A stretch of DNA of 64,000 nucleotides, taken from positions 8,050,001 to 8,114,000 of the forward strand of contig OX457075.1 in the NCBI GenBank assembly GCA_949752795.1, given 5' to 3'. Under the pieces are notes generated by a model. That model saw only the letters and a list, made by a program, of their open reading frames with translations, searched no databases and was not told the origin of the DNA. The position numbers and the translations under genes were made by a program. This DNA is from Hyperoodon ampullatus. Taxonomy: Eukaryota; Chordata; Mammalia; Artiodactyla; Ziphiidae. Shown here piece after piece: positions 11,806 to 22,324 of this stretch. Within the stretch, counting starts at the first letter, position 1; every line of letters starts with the position of its first letter.

Positions 11806-12064
11806 GCTGGGTGACCTTGGGCCCATCCCATCTCCTCCTGGACCTCAGACTTATTGGCTAGCTTAATTTCATGCTGTTCTTGCTGTTATTTATTCCATGA
11901 GTCTGGTCACCCCTGTCCTGTAAGTGCCTCACAGAGGTGCTCCAAGGATAAATAAGTCCATTATCTACAGAGTGCGGAGAGCTCCTTGGAGAAAGACTTT
12001 ACATAAATGCACGGTTATTCTTGTGCTTCTGTTAAGTCAGTCATCAACCTTTTGAGCTGGTCCA
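11806..12064 (-). repeat. Inverted duplication, arm B
   Basis: Reverse-complement partner of 2371-2632. Shared landmarks include TTATTTATTCCATGAGTCTG, GGTCACCCCTGTCCTG, CTCACAGAGGTGCTCCAAGG, GCACGGTTATTCTTGTGC and TTTTGAGCTGGTCCA. The arms are separated by about 9.2 kb. Lower similarity (about 65-70% by eye) may continue to 12130, and a CA-rich run at 12157-12185 occupies the place of the other arm's (GT)26. Confidence 0.85.
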
Positions 12065-12189
12065 TCAGACACGGTGGGGTCATGTGAAAAAAACAGAAGA
12101 CGCTGGTCCCTTTCAGTTTTGATTGGAAAAGGTACGAATATTCACAGGGCTGCCTACGCACATGTGCACACTCACGCACACACCCAACA

Positions 12190-12529
12190 GAGGGCACTTT
12201 TTAGAGTTAAACATTCAGTCTGTACAGTGTTAAGGCTTAGCTTTCCTCAGATTCCTGCATCTCTAGGAGACTTTTATCCTGGTCCATAACACTGTGTCTC
12301 TTAAGTCACGTGGCAAAGCCAGGAAGCTATGGCTGTGCTCCTGTGTATCGTAGATGGCTCCATGTGTGTCCCTTGCAGGCATCTCTAAATCGCCAAGTTG
12401 ATAACTGAACTTGGAATTCGTTTGCATGTTTTAGTTCCCTGAGAGCTGCTTTCTCTTGAATTATATTCCTCACTGAATGGCATGAGCATCTGCCCCATGG
12501 CCCAGTTAGAAATCCGAGAAGCATCCTTG
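12190..12529. other. Unique sequence
   Basis: No gene or repeat recognised beyond the possible weak continuation of the inverted duplication. Confidence 0.4.
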
Positions 12530-12690
12530 CCTGCATCCTTTCCCATATCTTCCTCCAGTCCTGTTGGATTTTGTGTGCTGGGCTCCAGCCCCTGCCCAGC
12601 ATCACATCTGTTCTCAGACCCTCATCATCCCTCTCCTGGACCATGACAATAGGCTTCTCATCAGTCAGGGGCAGTGATTGCAGCAACAGA
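12530..12690 (+). repeat. L2 LINE fragment, part 1
   Basis: CATCATCCCTCTCCTGGACC then ATGACAATAGGCTTCTCATC corresponds to the L2 'tcatcatctctcgcctggactactgcaatagcctcc' block in sense. It is probably the upstream part of the L2 that resumes at about 13640. Confidence 0.55.
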
Positions 12691-12849
12691 CACCCAATCT
12701 TGCTGTGTCACACAGTCACAATGTCTATTGGAAGGATATCTGGTGACACAGCATTGGTGGGAAGGTAGGAAATTAGGACAAGGAAATAGCCAGGAATTAA
12801 GACATCTCTGGAGATCAGGCAATTCAATCTCCAGTCAAGGTCGCTGTTC

Positions 12850-13326
12850 CATTGTTCCATGTAAAAAACTACCCAAAGCTTAGTGGCTGAATTGACAACA
12901 TTTATTTTGCTCACGAATCTGCAACTTGGGCATAGCTTGGAGGGACAGCTTGTCTCTATTTCTACTTGGCGTCAGCTGGGACAGCTTGAAGGCTGGGGCG
13001 TGGGATCACCTGGAGGCTCCATCATGTACTTGTCTGCTGGCTGGAGCCTTAGCTGGACTGTTGGCCAGAACACCTCCCCATGCCTCCTCTGGGTGGTCTG
13101 GGCTTCCTTGCAACATGGTGGCTGGGCTCCAAGGGCAAGCTTCTTGTGAGAGAATGAGACAGATGGAAACCATTTCACTTCTGATAACACTGCCTCTGAA
13201 GTCTTGCAGCCTTATTTCCACTGCTTCTGTCCTGGAGAAAGAATAGACTTCTTCTCCTGGCTCTGAAAGAGCATGTGGGATCAGAAATATGGCCGTGGCC
13301 GTTTTGGGAAAATAAATCTGCCACAG
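12850..13326 (-). repeat. MLT1-type (MaLR) LTR
   Basis: Reverse-orientation LTR: CCCAAAGCTTAGTGGCTGAA, ACATTTATTTTGCTCACGAA, GTCTGCTGGCTGGAGC and a decayed distal end. It lies between two L2 pieces in the same orientation and phase order, so it probably inserted into that L2. LTR only; no internal viral genes are seen. Confidence 0.55.
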
Positions 13327-13639
13327 TCTGTGAGAAGTCTGCTGTTTTGCTACCTTCTCAACACACAAAGTTCCTAGAAGGGAGTGTTGGATTGGCTGTG
13401 CGTGTCATAAGCCTGCTCCGAGTGGTGGTGAGATGGAAAATCTTGCCCCTTTGGTGACAGAAGAGGGAACTGTCTCCTTCCAAAACTACACAAAGGGACA
13501 TCAGGGTGCTGGTAGGAAGGTGGTGAGGGGGATGTGAAGGGAAGTACTGAATTTTTGACAGCCAGAAAATGGCAAACATCTTTTACAGACTCACTGCGGA
13601 CTTATCTTTCTACCTCCGACTAGGTTTTCATGACCTTGA

Positions 13640-14285
13640 TGGAATTGTGATCTAAAATTGATTGTGGTCATGTGACCCTCATGCCTCAAATCCTCTGATG
13701 GGTCCCTGCCATTGCAGAATTGGCCCCAAACTCTTTAGCCTGGCGTACTAGACCCTATGGACCTAGCTCTTGCCTCTCTTTCCAGGTGTCGTCTGGATGC
13801 AGTCCACAGCCACAGTCTTTGGTCCACCAAGCAGCTTTCTGGTTCTTTCTCATGTTTGCCAGACTCTCAACCTCCTCTGAGCTTCTGTGCTTGCAAACCT
13901 TTACATCCTTCTGCATCAATGGCCCTTCTTCATCCTTGGGTACCAAACTAGCTTTTATTCATGTATATGGGTCTGTGTCAAGAGACACCACTGAGAAGCC
14001 TTCCCTGGAGTTACTCTCTGCGAGCCAGGCTGGGTTGTGGCCCCTCCTCTGTTCCCAGAGGATAGCCCTCCACACTCTGCTGCAATTTTGGTCCCTTCTG
14101 TGTTCCCCTAGGACCCCACACAGCTCTATTGCAGCTCTAACCTTTGCTATTCTGGTTAATTTCCTCTGTTAGAAGGTGGGACCCTTGAGGGTAGGGACTG
14201 TGTTATCTCTGAATCCCTCAGGGCCTAGGATGCTGCTGGCCATGAAGGGATTGCCTGGTAAATGCCAACTGAATGGTGATGAATG
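13640..14285 (+). repeat. L2 LINE fragment, part 2
   Basis: In order: ATCCTCTGATGGGTCCCTGC, a GACCTAGCTCTTGCCTCTC block, GAAGCCTTCCCTGG, and the 3' block GAGGGTAGGGACTGTGTTAT followed by GGCCTAGGATGCTGCTGGCC and an AATGATGAATGA-like end. Non-coding decayed LINE. The frames within it are fortuitous. Confidence 0.7.
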
Positions 14286-16440
14286 ATACTGTCACATGGT
14301 CCAGGATGACTGTCTAAGGCTGGAGGTTATGGTGGTGGTACTTGTAGCTGCATGTTGGAGAGCAGATGGGAACTGGTCCGGCCAGCGTGCACTCTGGTAG
14401 TGCACGGTAGGGCTGGAGGGGAAATGAGCTTGATCCACATGACTGGACCACATGAATGCTGATGTTGGGGGGTTTATAGGTCGGTCATAATTTGGGCCCT
14501 GTGGGCCTAGGAGGTCTATATACGCACACAATGTAATCCTTGACCCAAATTCTTCTTTGGTTCAGCATCATCCCAAGAGAAAGGAACACTTGAAAATCCC
14601 CAAGATGGGATTAGGCCTGGGGAGCATCAGCCTGGGGGGAGACTCAGAGGGGAGAGATGAGCAGGGCTTTCCTTCTCTTTCTGATGACTAATTTCTCAGC
14701 CATTGCTGGAGCCCTGGTGTGAAAGCACTGTCTCATCAAGGATGCCCACAACACTCACACCACGGCCGCCTGGATACCTGCCCCCAGCTCCGTGGGGGCG
14801 ACAGTAGGCTCTGGGCAAGAGGCAAGCATGAACTCTAGCCCTTGGCTGAAGAGGACAGATGGGGTGAAGGAGAGGGCCGACCCTGAGGGACTCGGAGGCG
14901 GAAGAGCTCCCAACCCCCGTGCGAGCTGCGGGTAACGTATGGCTTAATTTCCTCCCAAATTAGACACTTGGTAAAAAAAGTTATTATATCTGTCAAATTG
15001 CCAGGGCATTTTATGGGCATGATAAGCTAAGAACCACTGCTTTACAAACCTTGATGGGATGCTTCAGTACCTGGAAAACAATTTTATGGTCGCCCAGGCT
15101 ACTGACAAATTGCAAATACTGATTAAGCCATAAAGTTACAACAACATTAAAATATAATGAGAGGTTATTGCACGCAGGGAGGCTCTTCACCAACAGCCAC
15201 AGCTGCACTCAGCTGGCGAGGCGGGCTTACGCTTTCTCTGGCAGAGGGAGATGGTCCCTTTAGGGCCAGGTCTGAGCTCCCAGGGGACGCCGGGTGGTGT
15301 TTCCTCCAGGGCAGAGCAGAGAACAGGGAGAAGCGCCCCTCACTGTGGGCTGGGAGGCATTAGACATTGCTCTGAGTATCGTATTTCGGGGGAGCCCAGG
15401 ACGTAAGACTCGGCAGAGAAGGAGGGCACTGTGTCTGTCCCACGTGCCAGGACATGTATGCGACACTCTTTCCGGAAGTGTGAATTCCCTCCTTGACTTT
15501 TTGTTCTTGATGCTGACGGAGCTTCTGTGCCCCATGTGTGGAATTTCCTGCTCCATTCATGGGGCAAATCATACGGTCCATGTGCAGCATTCACCAAAGA
15601 CAGGTGTCAGGAGATGCCCAAGGGAAAAAGAACCTAGCTTCTACCTCTACAGAGCTGCCATCTAGCAGGGAGGTGGGACAGACGCAGGAGAAGATAAAGA
15701 TACAGAGCAGAATGGACTAAGAACTGGCCAAGTCACACAGGAAGTGCTTCTGCAGGGGAAGAGGAGAAGTTGGTGCTCTCTCACTGCTTCTTTTTGCCTC
15801 TCTACGCCTGGGTCAAGCTGAGATTTTCTTGAGCTCCACCTGTCATCCAAGGAAGCAACAATTCTCATCAGGATCACTGGCCTCCCTAAAAGAGAATGTC
15901 AATCGAAGCCCAGACCTCCCGAGTCCTAGAGTGGCTTTGCTGGCCTCTGTCAGTCCTGGAAGCCTTGCATGGCCCAGAAGGCCTGAATTTCCTTCTCCAG
16001 CCTTCCCTCCCGGATGGAGGCCATCTGTTTGGTTCCTTTCACCATAGTGCCTAGGCTCTGGTCCTCAGCACAGAAGCTGGCAACTTCTCAGAAAGGGTAG
16101 GTAGATTCTTCACTGAGGGTCTCCTGTACCAAGCACAGACCCAGGCTTTACGTGCCCTGCCGTTCATCCGGGGAAGACACGGATGCGGATGTGCAGCCCG
16201 TGGCATCCGGGCTGGGAGGTGGCATTAAACACTTTTAGGGAACTTGGGTAATAAGTCAGTAGATAAACATCAGGAATCAGAGAGGGGAGTCTGGAGTCAG
16301 GGGGATGGAGACTGAATCTTGACTCAGGACTTACAGCTGAGTGGCCCGGGGCAGGTTATGTAGCGTCTTTGTGCTCTAGTTTCTCTTTTTTCTCGATCTA
16401 TCAATATAGGTATCATATTACATTTATATTATATTTATTG
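14286..16440. other. Unique sequence with one AT-rich island
   Basis: No gene or repeat family recognised with confidence. 14930-15180 is a repeat-free AT-rich island (see findings). 15180-16440 has only short, unrecognisable open frames. Confidence 0.45.
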
Positions 16441-16907
16441 CAGGCAGACCTCAGAGACATTTCAGGTTCAGTTCTAGACTATGGCAATAAAGCTAATATA
16501 GCAATAAACCAAGTCACATGAATTTTTTTAGTTTCTCAGTGCAATGAAAGTTATATTTCCCCATACAGTAGTCTCTCAAGTGTGCAATAGCATTATGTCT
16601 TAAAAAATGTACATACCTTAATTAAAAATTACTTTATTGCTAAAAAGCGCTACCCATCCTCTGAGCCTTCAGGGAGTCGTAGTGGTAACATCAAAGTTCA
16701 CTGATCACAGACTGTCATGACACATATAATAATAATGTAAAAGTTTGAAATATTTTGAGAATTATCCAAATGTGACACAGAGACACAAAGTGAGCAGATG
16801 CTGTTTGAAAAATTGTACCGATAGGCTTGCTCGATGCAGGGTTGCCACAGATCCGCAATTTGTAAAAAACAGAATATCTACGAAGCACAAAAACTCAGGT
16901 CTGCCTG
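16441..16907. mobile_element. MER2 (Tigger-derived) DNA transposon
   Basis: Terminal inverted repeats CAGGCAGACCT at the left and AGGTCTGCCTG at the right. The interior has the Tigger1/MER2 landmarks GCAATAAAGCTAATATAGCA, TGTGCAATAGCATTATGTCT, AATTAAAAATTACTTTATTG and TTGCTCGATGCAGGGTTGCC. It is an internally deleted, non-autonomous copy with no transposase. The expected TA target duplication is TA on the right but TG on the left, consistent with decay. Confidence 0.9.
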
Positions 16908-17039
16908 TATTTGTATATTGATTATTTTGTATTTATACTCATTTAAATTATCTACCCATAGAGTTGTCAGGAGGGTTAACTGAGCGAATAGATGCGGAGT
17001 CCTGAGAACCGGGCCTGGCCCAGAATAACCCTCAGCTAA

Positions 17040-17131
17040 TGTAATTATCGCCATTTATTGAGCACCTGCTATTCATTAGACTCCTCACTTCACATGAATT
17101 ATCTCTTTAATATTCACAATATTCCTAACAA
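17040..17131 (-). repeat. MIR/L2-like fragment, left half of a split element
   Basis: TTATTGAGCACCTGCTATTC and AATTATCTCTTTAATATTCACA match the reverse MIR/L2 pattern. The element resumes at 17663 after the inserted L1. The last 19 bases (17113-17131) are the left TSD. Confidence 0.7.
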
Positions 17132-17662
17132 GTGTCATATGATATCGCTTATATGTGGAATCTAAAAAAATGATACAAATGAACTTATGTATAAAACAGA
17201 AATAGGCCCACAGATATAGAAAAACGTATGGCTACCAAAGGGGAAGGGGTGGGAGGGATAATTTAGGAGTCTGGGATTAACATATACACACTGCTATATA
17301 TAAAATAGATAACCAACAAGGACCTACTGTGTAGCGCAGGGAAGTCTACTCAATATCTTGTAATAACCTAAAAGGAAAAGGAATCTGAAAAAGAATATAT
17401 ATATGTATATATGCATAACTGAATCACTTTGCTGTACCCCTGAAACTAACATGACATTGTAAATCAACTATACTTCAAAACAAATGAACAAACAAAAATC
17501 AGTGATGAAATTTTAAAAAGGCAGTGTTATTTTAAGGATCCAAAAATTTCTTTTTTTTTAGATAAAAAGGAGGATTTGGTTTTTAAAAATTGAGCCATCA
17601 ATGTGTGACGTATTATGGCACACTTTAATTTATAAATTGAATGGTTAATAATCTTAAAAAAA
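17132..17662 (+). mobile_element. 5'-truncated L1 3'UTR with extra 3' sequence
   Basis: The first part, to about 17505, is an artiodactyl/cetacean L1 3'UTR: ATATGTGGAATCTAAAAAAA, GGACCTACTGTGTAGCGCAG and CATTGTAAATCAACTATACT. It is flanked by a 19-bp imperfect TSD, TTCACAATATTCCTAACAA (17113-17131) and TTCATAATATTCCTAATAA (17663-17681). About 150 bp of non-L1 sequence lies between the L1 end and the right TSD, ending in CTTAAAAAAA, as expected for a 3' transduction. Confidence 0.75.
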
Positions 17663-17815
17663 TTCATAATATTCCTAATAAACATCAAAATATCATCAAC
17701 TCTATTTTATAAATGCAGAAACTGAGTGAGACTCAGGGAGGAAAATTGACTTGGTGGATGGCAGAGCTTGAATTCAGAACTGGCTGGCTCTGATTTCAAA
17801 GTCCTTGCTTGAGAG
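17663..17815 (-). repeat. MIR fragment, right half of a split element
   Basis: TTTTATAAATGCAGAAACTG, AGTGAGACTCAGGG, GGATGGCAGAGCTTGAATTC and GGCTGGCTCTGATTTCAAAG continue the MIR reverse complement interrupted at 17131. Confidence 0.75.
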
Positions 17816-18559
17816 GTGAGCTAAGCCCTGGGGCAGACACCTGGGAGATGGGGAGAAACCGCACATACATCCTGCTCAGCATGACACCGTCCATGGCACT
17901 AAAACTAGGGCTCTGTTGACTTTTGGTTCTAGAAGGTCAGCCTGGAAGATGGTCTGATCAAAGCCATCAGGTGTGCAGGTCATGAGAGACGATCCACCTG
18001 CCCCAGCGTAGCAACATTTTACAATGAGCAATGGAAACATATCAGGAGATGACAGGCCGTCCATCTTTTGGGTTGTATTTGTAGGAGGAGATGGGCAGGT
18101 TTGAGGGACAATGACAAGCTTGGAGGACAATGTCATTTATGGACTGCTCTTTTAGGGTACAGTGTAGCAAGTATGCACACATAGAACAATAGTATTCAGA
18201 GACTCCTTATTCATTCATTCCCACTTATTCATAATTTATTCCTCTAAATTTGATGGTTCATAACTACCTAGGAAATGGCTTCACTAAAGTAGGCACTGGG
18301 GCTCAGTAGTTGGATGAGAAAGGGCGTGGGCACTCCAGGCTGTTCAGATAACGGACTATCATGATGTCCACACCTGCACAGTGTGTCAAACACGATAACA
18401 AAGGGAGATAGAGTATAGGGACAGTAGGGAAATCATGTCCCCACGTGAGCTTGGGAAGGCCCCAATCGGAGGCTGTGCTGAACTTCCTTGGCCAGAGAGA
18501 GTCAGGACAATCATATTCCAGTTTCTCTTCTCTTCTCTTAAGAATACCGCTCCTTGGGT
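17816..18559. other. Unique sequence
   Basis: No gene, RNA or repeat family recognised. Confidence 0.4.
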
Positions 18560-18745
18560 CTAGGCTGTGAAAATATTAATGATGATAACAAACATCTGTG
18601 TAGCACATTACCAAAGGGCACAATGGCCCCATCAGGCAGCTGTCATTGTTAGTCCCGTTTGATAAATTAAGAAATGCCACCGCCCAAGAGGTGATGTCAT
18701 TGGCCCAGTGTGGCTGGTTTAGCATTGGTTCCTGGTAGAATGTGG
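18560..18745 (-). repeat. MIR-like fragment
   Basis: AATATTAATGATGATAACAA, CATCTGTGTAGCACATTACC, GTTTGATAAATTAAGAAATG and TGGCCCAGTGTGGCTGG keep the order of a reverse MIR/L2 with heavy divergence. Confidence 0.5.
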
Positions 18746-19820
18746 TTCCCACATGAGTGGGACTTTGCATCATTTGGGCTGCTATTCACTGGCAGATTGC
18801 CAGCACCTGGAAGGGTACCTGGTACATGGTGGTCACTGGATAAACCTCTTGTTGGATGAGTGAATAAAACGCAGACTCTTCTCGATTCCAACACACACGT
18901 GCTGTCTACCGTGTCACCAGCTCCTTGGCCTAGAAATGAGCTTCTGTGGGAGAAAACATTATGAACAGTGATTACTTTCTTCTCTTATCCAGGTACAAGG
19001 TTTTAGTTGTTTGTACAAAGCACACTCAGCTGGGACCTCTCCAAGGTACTTGGTGACCATAAGCATCCTGGGCAGGGGGGCAGGTGAAGGTGTGCTTGCG
19101 GAGGTGGGAGAGGGTTGGCATACTGAGGTCTTTGCCAGGTGGCTGACCAAGTTGGGAGCAATCTTCTAGCCATTTCAGCTCATCAGATAGGGCCCCACTG
19201 TGGCCCACCTGGAATGAGACATAGACAAAGTAGCCTTCTGCATGCCAACAAGAGTGGAAATAAGATGTGTCAGCAAGACAAACCCGCTCATTGAGAGTCC
19301 TCCACACTACCTATTAGAAGTGCAGTCCAGAGTCTGCAGGTGGCAGGGGAGAGCCTGTGGTTAAGAAAAGGGGAATATTAACTGGCACACTGGGCCATAA
19401 TGGAAAATGTCACCTTTTCCAATTCCTTTGAAATAGTCACCTGGGGTATGTTTTCTGATATTGCTGCCCTGTTTTCAGCAGGGTCATTTCTCCTCCCGGG
19501 GACCTTGGGAGAGGACGGAGCTGGGAATAATGGAGGAGAAGCCAGGACAGAGCATCAGTCTCCGTGCCTGCCATGTTCTAGACGCGGGCTATGCCTCTCT
19601 GCATCCCACCACAGAGATGCTGTCTGTCTCGGGGAGTGATGTCTCCCACTTGTCCTCATTCTCCTGGACACTGCAAATAGGTCTAAACATCTTCACTTCC
19701 TCCTGTAGGAGTGGAGCTGGAGAAGAGCTGGTCCACCCAGAAGCATCTGTGTGTCAGCACAGATAGCTAGGTACCCACTGTGAGCTGGCAGCAGTGGATC
19801 TGAGAGGTGTCTATCAATCA
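18746..19820. other. Unique sequence
   Basis: No recognised feature. The short open frames on both strands have no family resemblance. Confidence 0.4.
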
Positions 19821-20010
19821 TTTTTTTTTTTTTGCGGTACGCGGGTCTCTCACTGTTGTGGCCTCTCCCGTTGCGGAGCGCAGGCTCAGCGGCCATGGCT
19901 CACGGGCCTAGCCGCTCCGCAGCATGTGGGATCTTCCCGGACCGGGGCACGAACCCGTGTCCCCTGCATCGGCAGGCGGACTCTCAACCACCGTGCCACC
20001 AGGGAAGCCC
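19821..20010 (-). mobile_element. CHR-type SINE with short body deletion
   Basis: Reverse SINE from the T-run through GCGGTACGCGGG to CCAGGGAAGCCC. Relative to the other copies it lacks about 14 bp near GCGCAGGCTCAGC (the CTCCGGACGC motif is absent), marking a deletion or subfamily variant. No clear TSD beyond a few bases. Confidence 0.93.
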
Positions 20011-20389
20011 CCAATTGCTTTTTAGTGTGTACCAAAATGCATTTAATCTTGACATGGGTGTGATGCAAGTTCACTTCAGTGGGGCTGGTGACGTCGGAAG
20101 GTAACACTGACCTGTATGGGTGCCTTTTGGGTTCACTGCTATTGGTGTGTGTGCCTTGGGTGGGGCAGTGTCTGGGGCTCTCAGAACAGTGATTACTAGC
20201 GCTTCATCAAGGTGGACTCCAATAGACTCTTTGGGCTGAGGGCATGATCACTTTCTTGAAGAGTTTGGTCATTAATGACAAAATAGAGAATGAAGAGGGT
20301 TAGGTGTCTTTGCAGAATGGGCAAGGGAAACGTACAGAATTGTGGAGTTGTTCATGGGGACTCCAAAACGATGGCATGGTGCAAGGAGC

Positions 20390-20560
20390 CCGAGGGGGGC
20401 TTGGATTTGAATCCAACTCCTCTGTTACCAATTGTCCATGTGACCTTGGGTACGTTATTTCCATCCTGTGGCTGGCTTTGGGTTTCTCATCTATAATATG
20501 AGTGGGTTGGGCTAAATGATTTCTAAGCACCTCTTGTGTTTTCACTTTCTGTCTCCACTG
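20390..20560 (+). repeat. MIR SINE fragment
   Basis: GGATTTGAATCCAACTCCTC, CCATGTGACCTTGGGTACG, GGGTTTCTCATCTATAATAT and GATTTCTAAGCACCTCTTG follow the MIR sense consensus. Confidence 0.8.
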
Positions 20561-20599
20561 CATAGTTCAGGCATTCCTCACGTCCCTCTACGTTTCGGA

Positions 20600-20755
20600 G
20601 GGGGGGTTGTCTCCTAAGTACCCCCTGCTTGTCACTTAACCCACATTCTGTCTTCCTACCCTCGGGGTGGTCTTTCTAAATATGTAATCTTTATCATGTC
20701 ACTCCCACCTAAAACCCTCATGCCTATGGGATAAAGACAGAACTCCTTGCCATGG
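20600..20755 (+). repeat. L2 LINE fragment
   Basis: GGTCTTTCTAAATATGTAAT, TATCATGTCACTCCCACC, TAAAACCCTCATGCC and GGGATAAAGACAGAACTCCT match the L2 'gatctttctaaaacgcaaatctgatcatgtcactcc' block. It is cut off where the old L1 starts. Confidence 0.7.
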
Positions 20756-21415
20756 ATATAAATAAAAACATAGAGGATACAGATAACATAATAATGAAGT
20801 GTGATTTCTCAGTTATATATGGAATCATATTCCCCACAAAACCAAGATGCTCATTCTCTCAAAAGGCCAGTGAGACATCTACACAAGCTGAAATTTTATA
20901 GTAATAACCTCCCTGAAGCAGAAAGTTTATCAGCCACATTCTCTGACTGCAATGGTTCAATGCATTAAAATTCAAACTTACAAATAGAATAATATTTGCC
21001 AAATACTTTAAAAATTTGAGATGAAAAAAAAAACCCCTCCAAAACCTAAAACAACTTAAAAAAACCCGTGATGGGCAGAAAGGGAATCAAAATAGAAATG
21101 ACAGGTTATTTTAAATTATTATAAGCCTGAAACCCTGCATAGCAAAAGTTATGGAATGTGACAAAATCTCTTTTTAAAGCATGCTTCATATGCTCAATGG
21201 ACTTTATTAATTAGAAAAAGTGAAAAGTAATCATTGAATTCAAGAAGTAAAAGAAATAAAAATAAAGAAAACCAAGGAAGGTAAGACGTAAGAATCAGCA
21301 AAAATAAAACCAGAAATGAATGAATTAGAAAGAAAAAAAAAAGAGGTGGTTCTTTAAAAATACCACCTCCCCCCCCAATTAAAAAGATTATACTTTGACA
21401 AGAAAAAGATTTCAT
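20756..21415 (+). repeat. Ancient L1 (ORF2 region), part 1
   Basis: Strongly A-rich, with degenerate LINE-1 ORF2 sense features such as AACCAGAAATGAATGAATTAG and GGTGGTTCTTTAAAAATACC. No open frame survives. This element is the host of the nested insertions at 21416-21893 and 22325-26625 and continues on the far side of each. Confidence 0.6.
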
Positions 21416-21893
21416 GTATCAGTTTTCTATGGCTAGTGTAACAAATAACCATAAATTTGGTGGTTTAAAAGAACACAAATTTATTCTCTTACAGTTCTGA
21501 GTCAGTTTCAGTGAGCTACGGTCACTGTCACGGTGTGGGCAGGGCTGACATCTTTTGGAGGCTCTAAGGGAGAGTATTTCCTTGCCTTTTCTAGATTCTG
21601 GAGGCATCTGCGTTCCTTGTCTCATGACCTCTTCCTCACATCACTCTAACTTCTTGCTTCTGTCATCACATCTCCCACTTTCTTCTTTGACTTTCCTACC
21701 TCTCCCCCTTTTATAAGGACTTTCGTGATTCCATATAGGAGTCACCTGGTTAATCCACACTAATCTCCCCATTTCAAGATCCTTACCTTAATCACATCTA
21801 CAAGTCCTTTTTGCCTTACAAGTTGAAATTTACAGTTTCTGGGGATTAGGACATGGATATCTTTTGGGGAAGATTTTATTCAGCCTACCACAG
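21416..21893 (-). repeat. MLT1-type (MaLR) LTR inserted in old L1
   Basis: Reverse LTR from TATCAGTTTTCTATGGCTAG through AACACAAATTTATTCTCTTA, AGGACATGGATATCTTTTGG and TTATTCAGCCTACCACA. The two ends match MLT1 termini in reverse orientation. It separates two parts of the ancient L1, giving the insertion order. Solo-LTR type; no internal genes. Confidence 0.8.
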
Positions 21894-22324
21894 TGCATAA
21901 CCACAAAAGTTTTCAAATTAAATACTAAAAATGTTAAGGACATATTATATGCAGCATGATTCCAATAAATCTGAAAATCTAGATGGAATGGTTTTCCTCA
22001 CCCTGGGAAACTGAAAATGTTTCCAAAACATTCCAAAATTGACTCAAGAATATGTAAAAATAGACAACAAATCGCCCCTTCTCTTTGAGGCTCACCAAAA
22101 AGGCACCAGGTCTGGATAGTTTTGTGGGCAATTCCATAATAACAAAAACAGAATACTCAGATCACATACATTTCTCCAGAGCATAACAAATATGGAATAT
22201 CTTCAACCTCAATTTTTGACTCATAATGAAACTTGACAAAGTATCTCAAAGGAAAAATAGAGATCAATTTCACTTGACTAAAGACGTAAAAATCCTGAGA
22301 AAAATATTGTCAAATATAGCAATA
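21894..22324 (+). repeat. Ancient L1 (ORF2 region), part 2
   Basis: AAAAAGGCACCAGGTCTGGA then AGTTTTGTGGGCAATTCC is the decayed LINE-1 ORF2 block equivalent to 'ccagatggattcactggtgaattc', followed by a CAAAATCCTGAGAAAAATATTG-like segment (near 22291-22312). It ends at the start of the younger L1. Confidence 0.7.
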
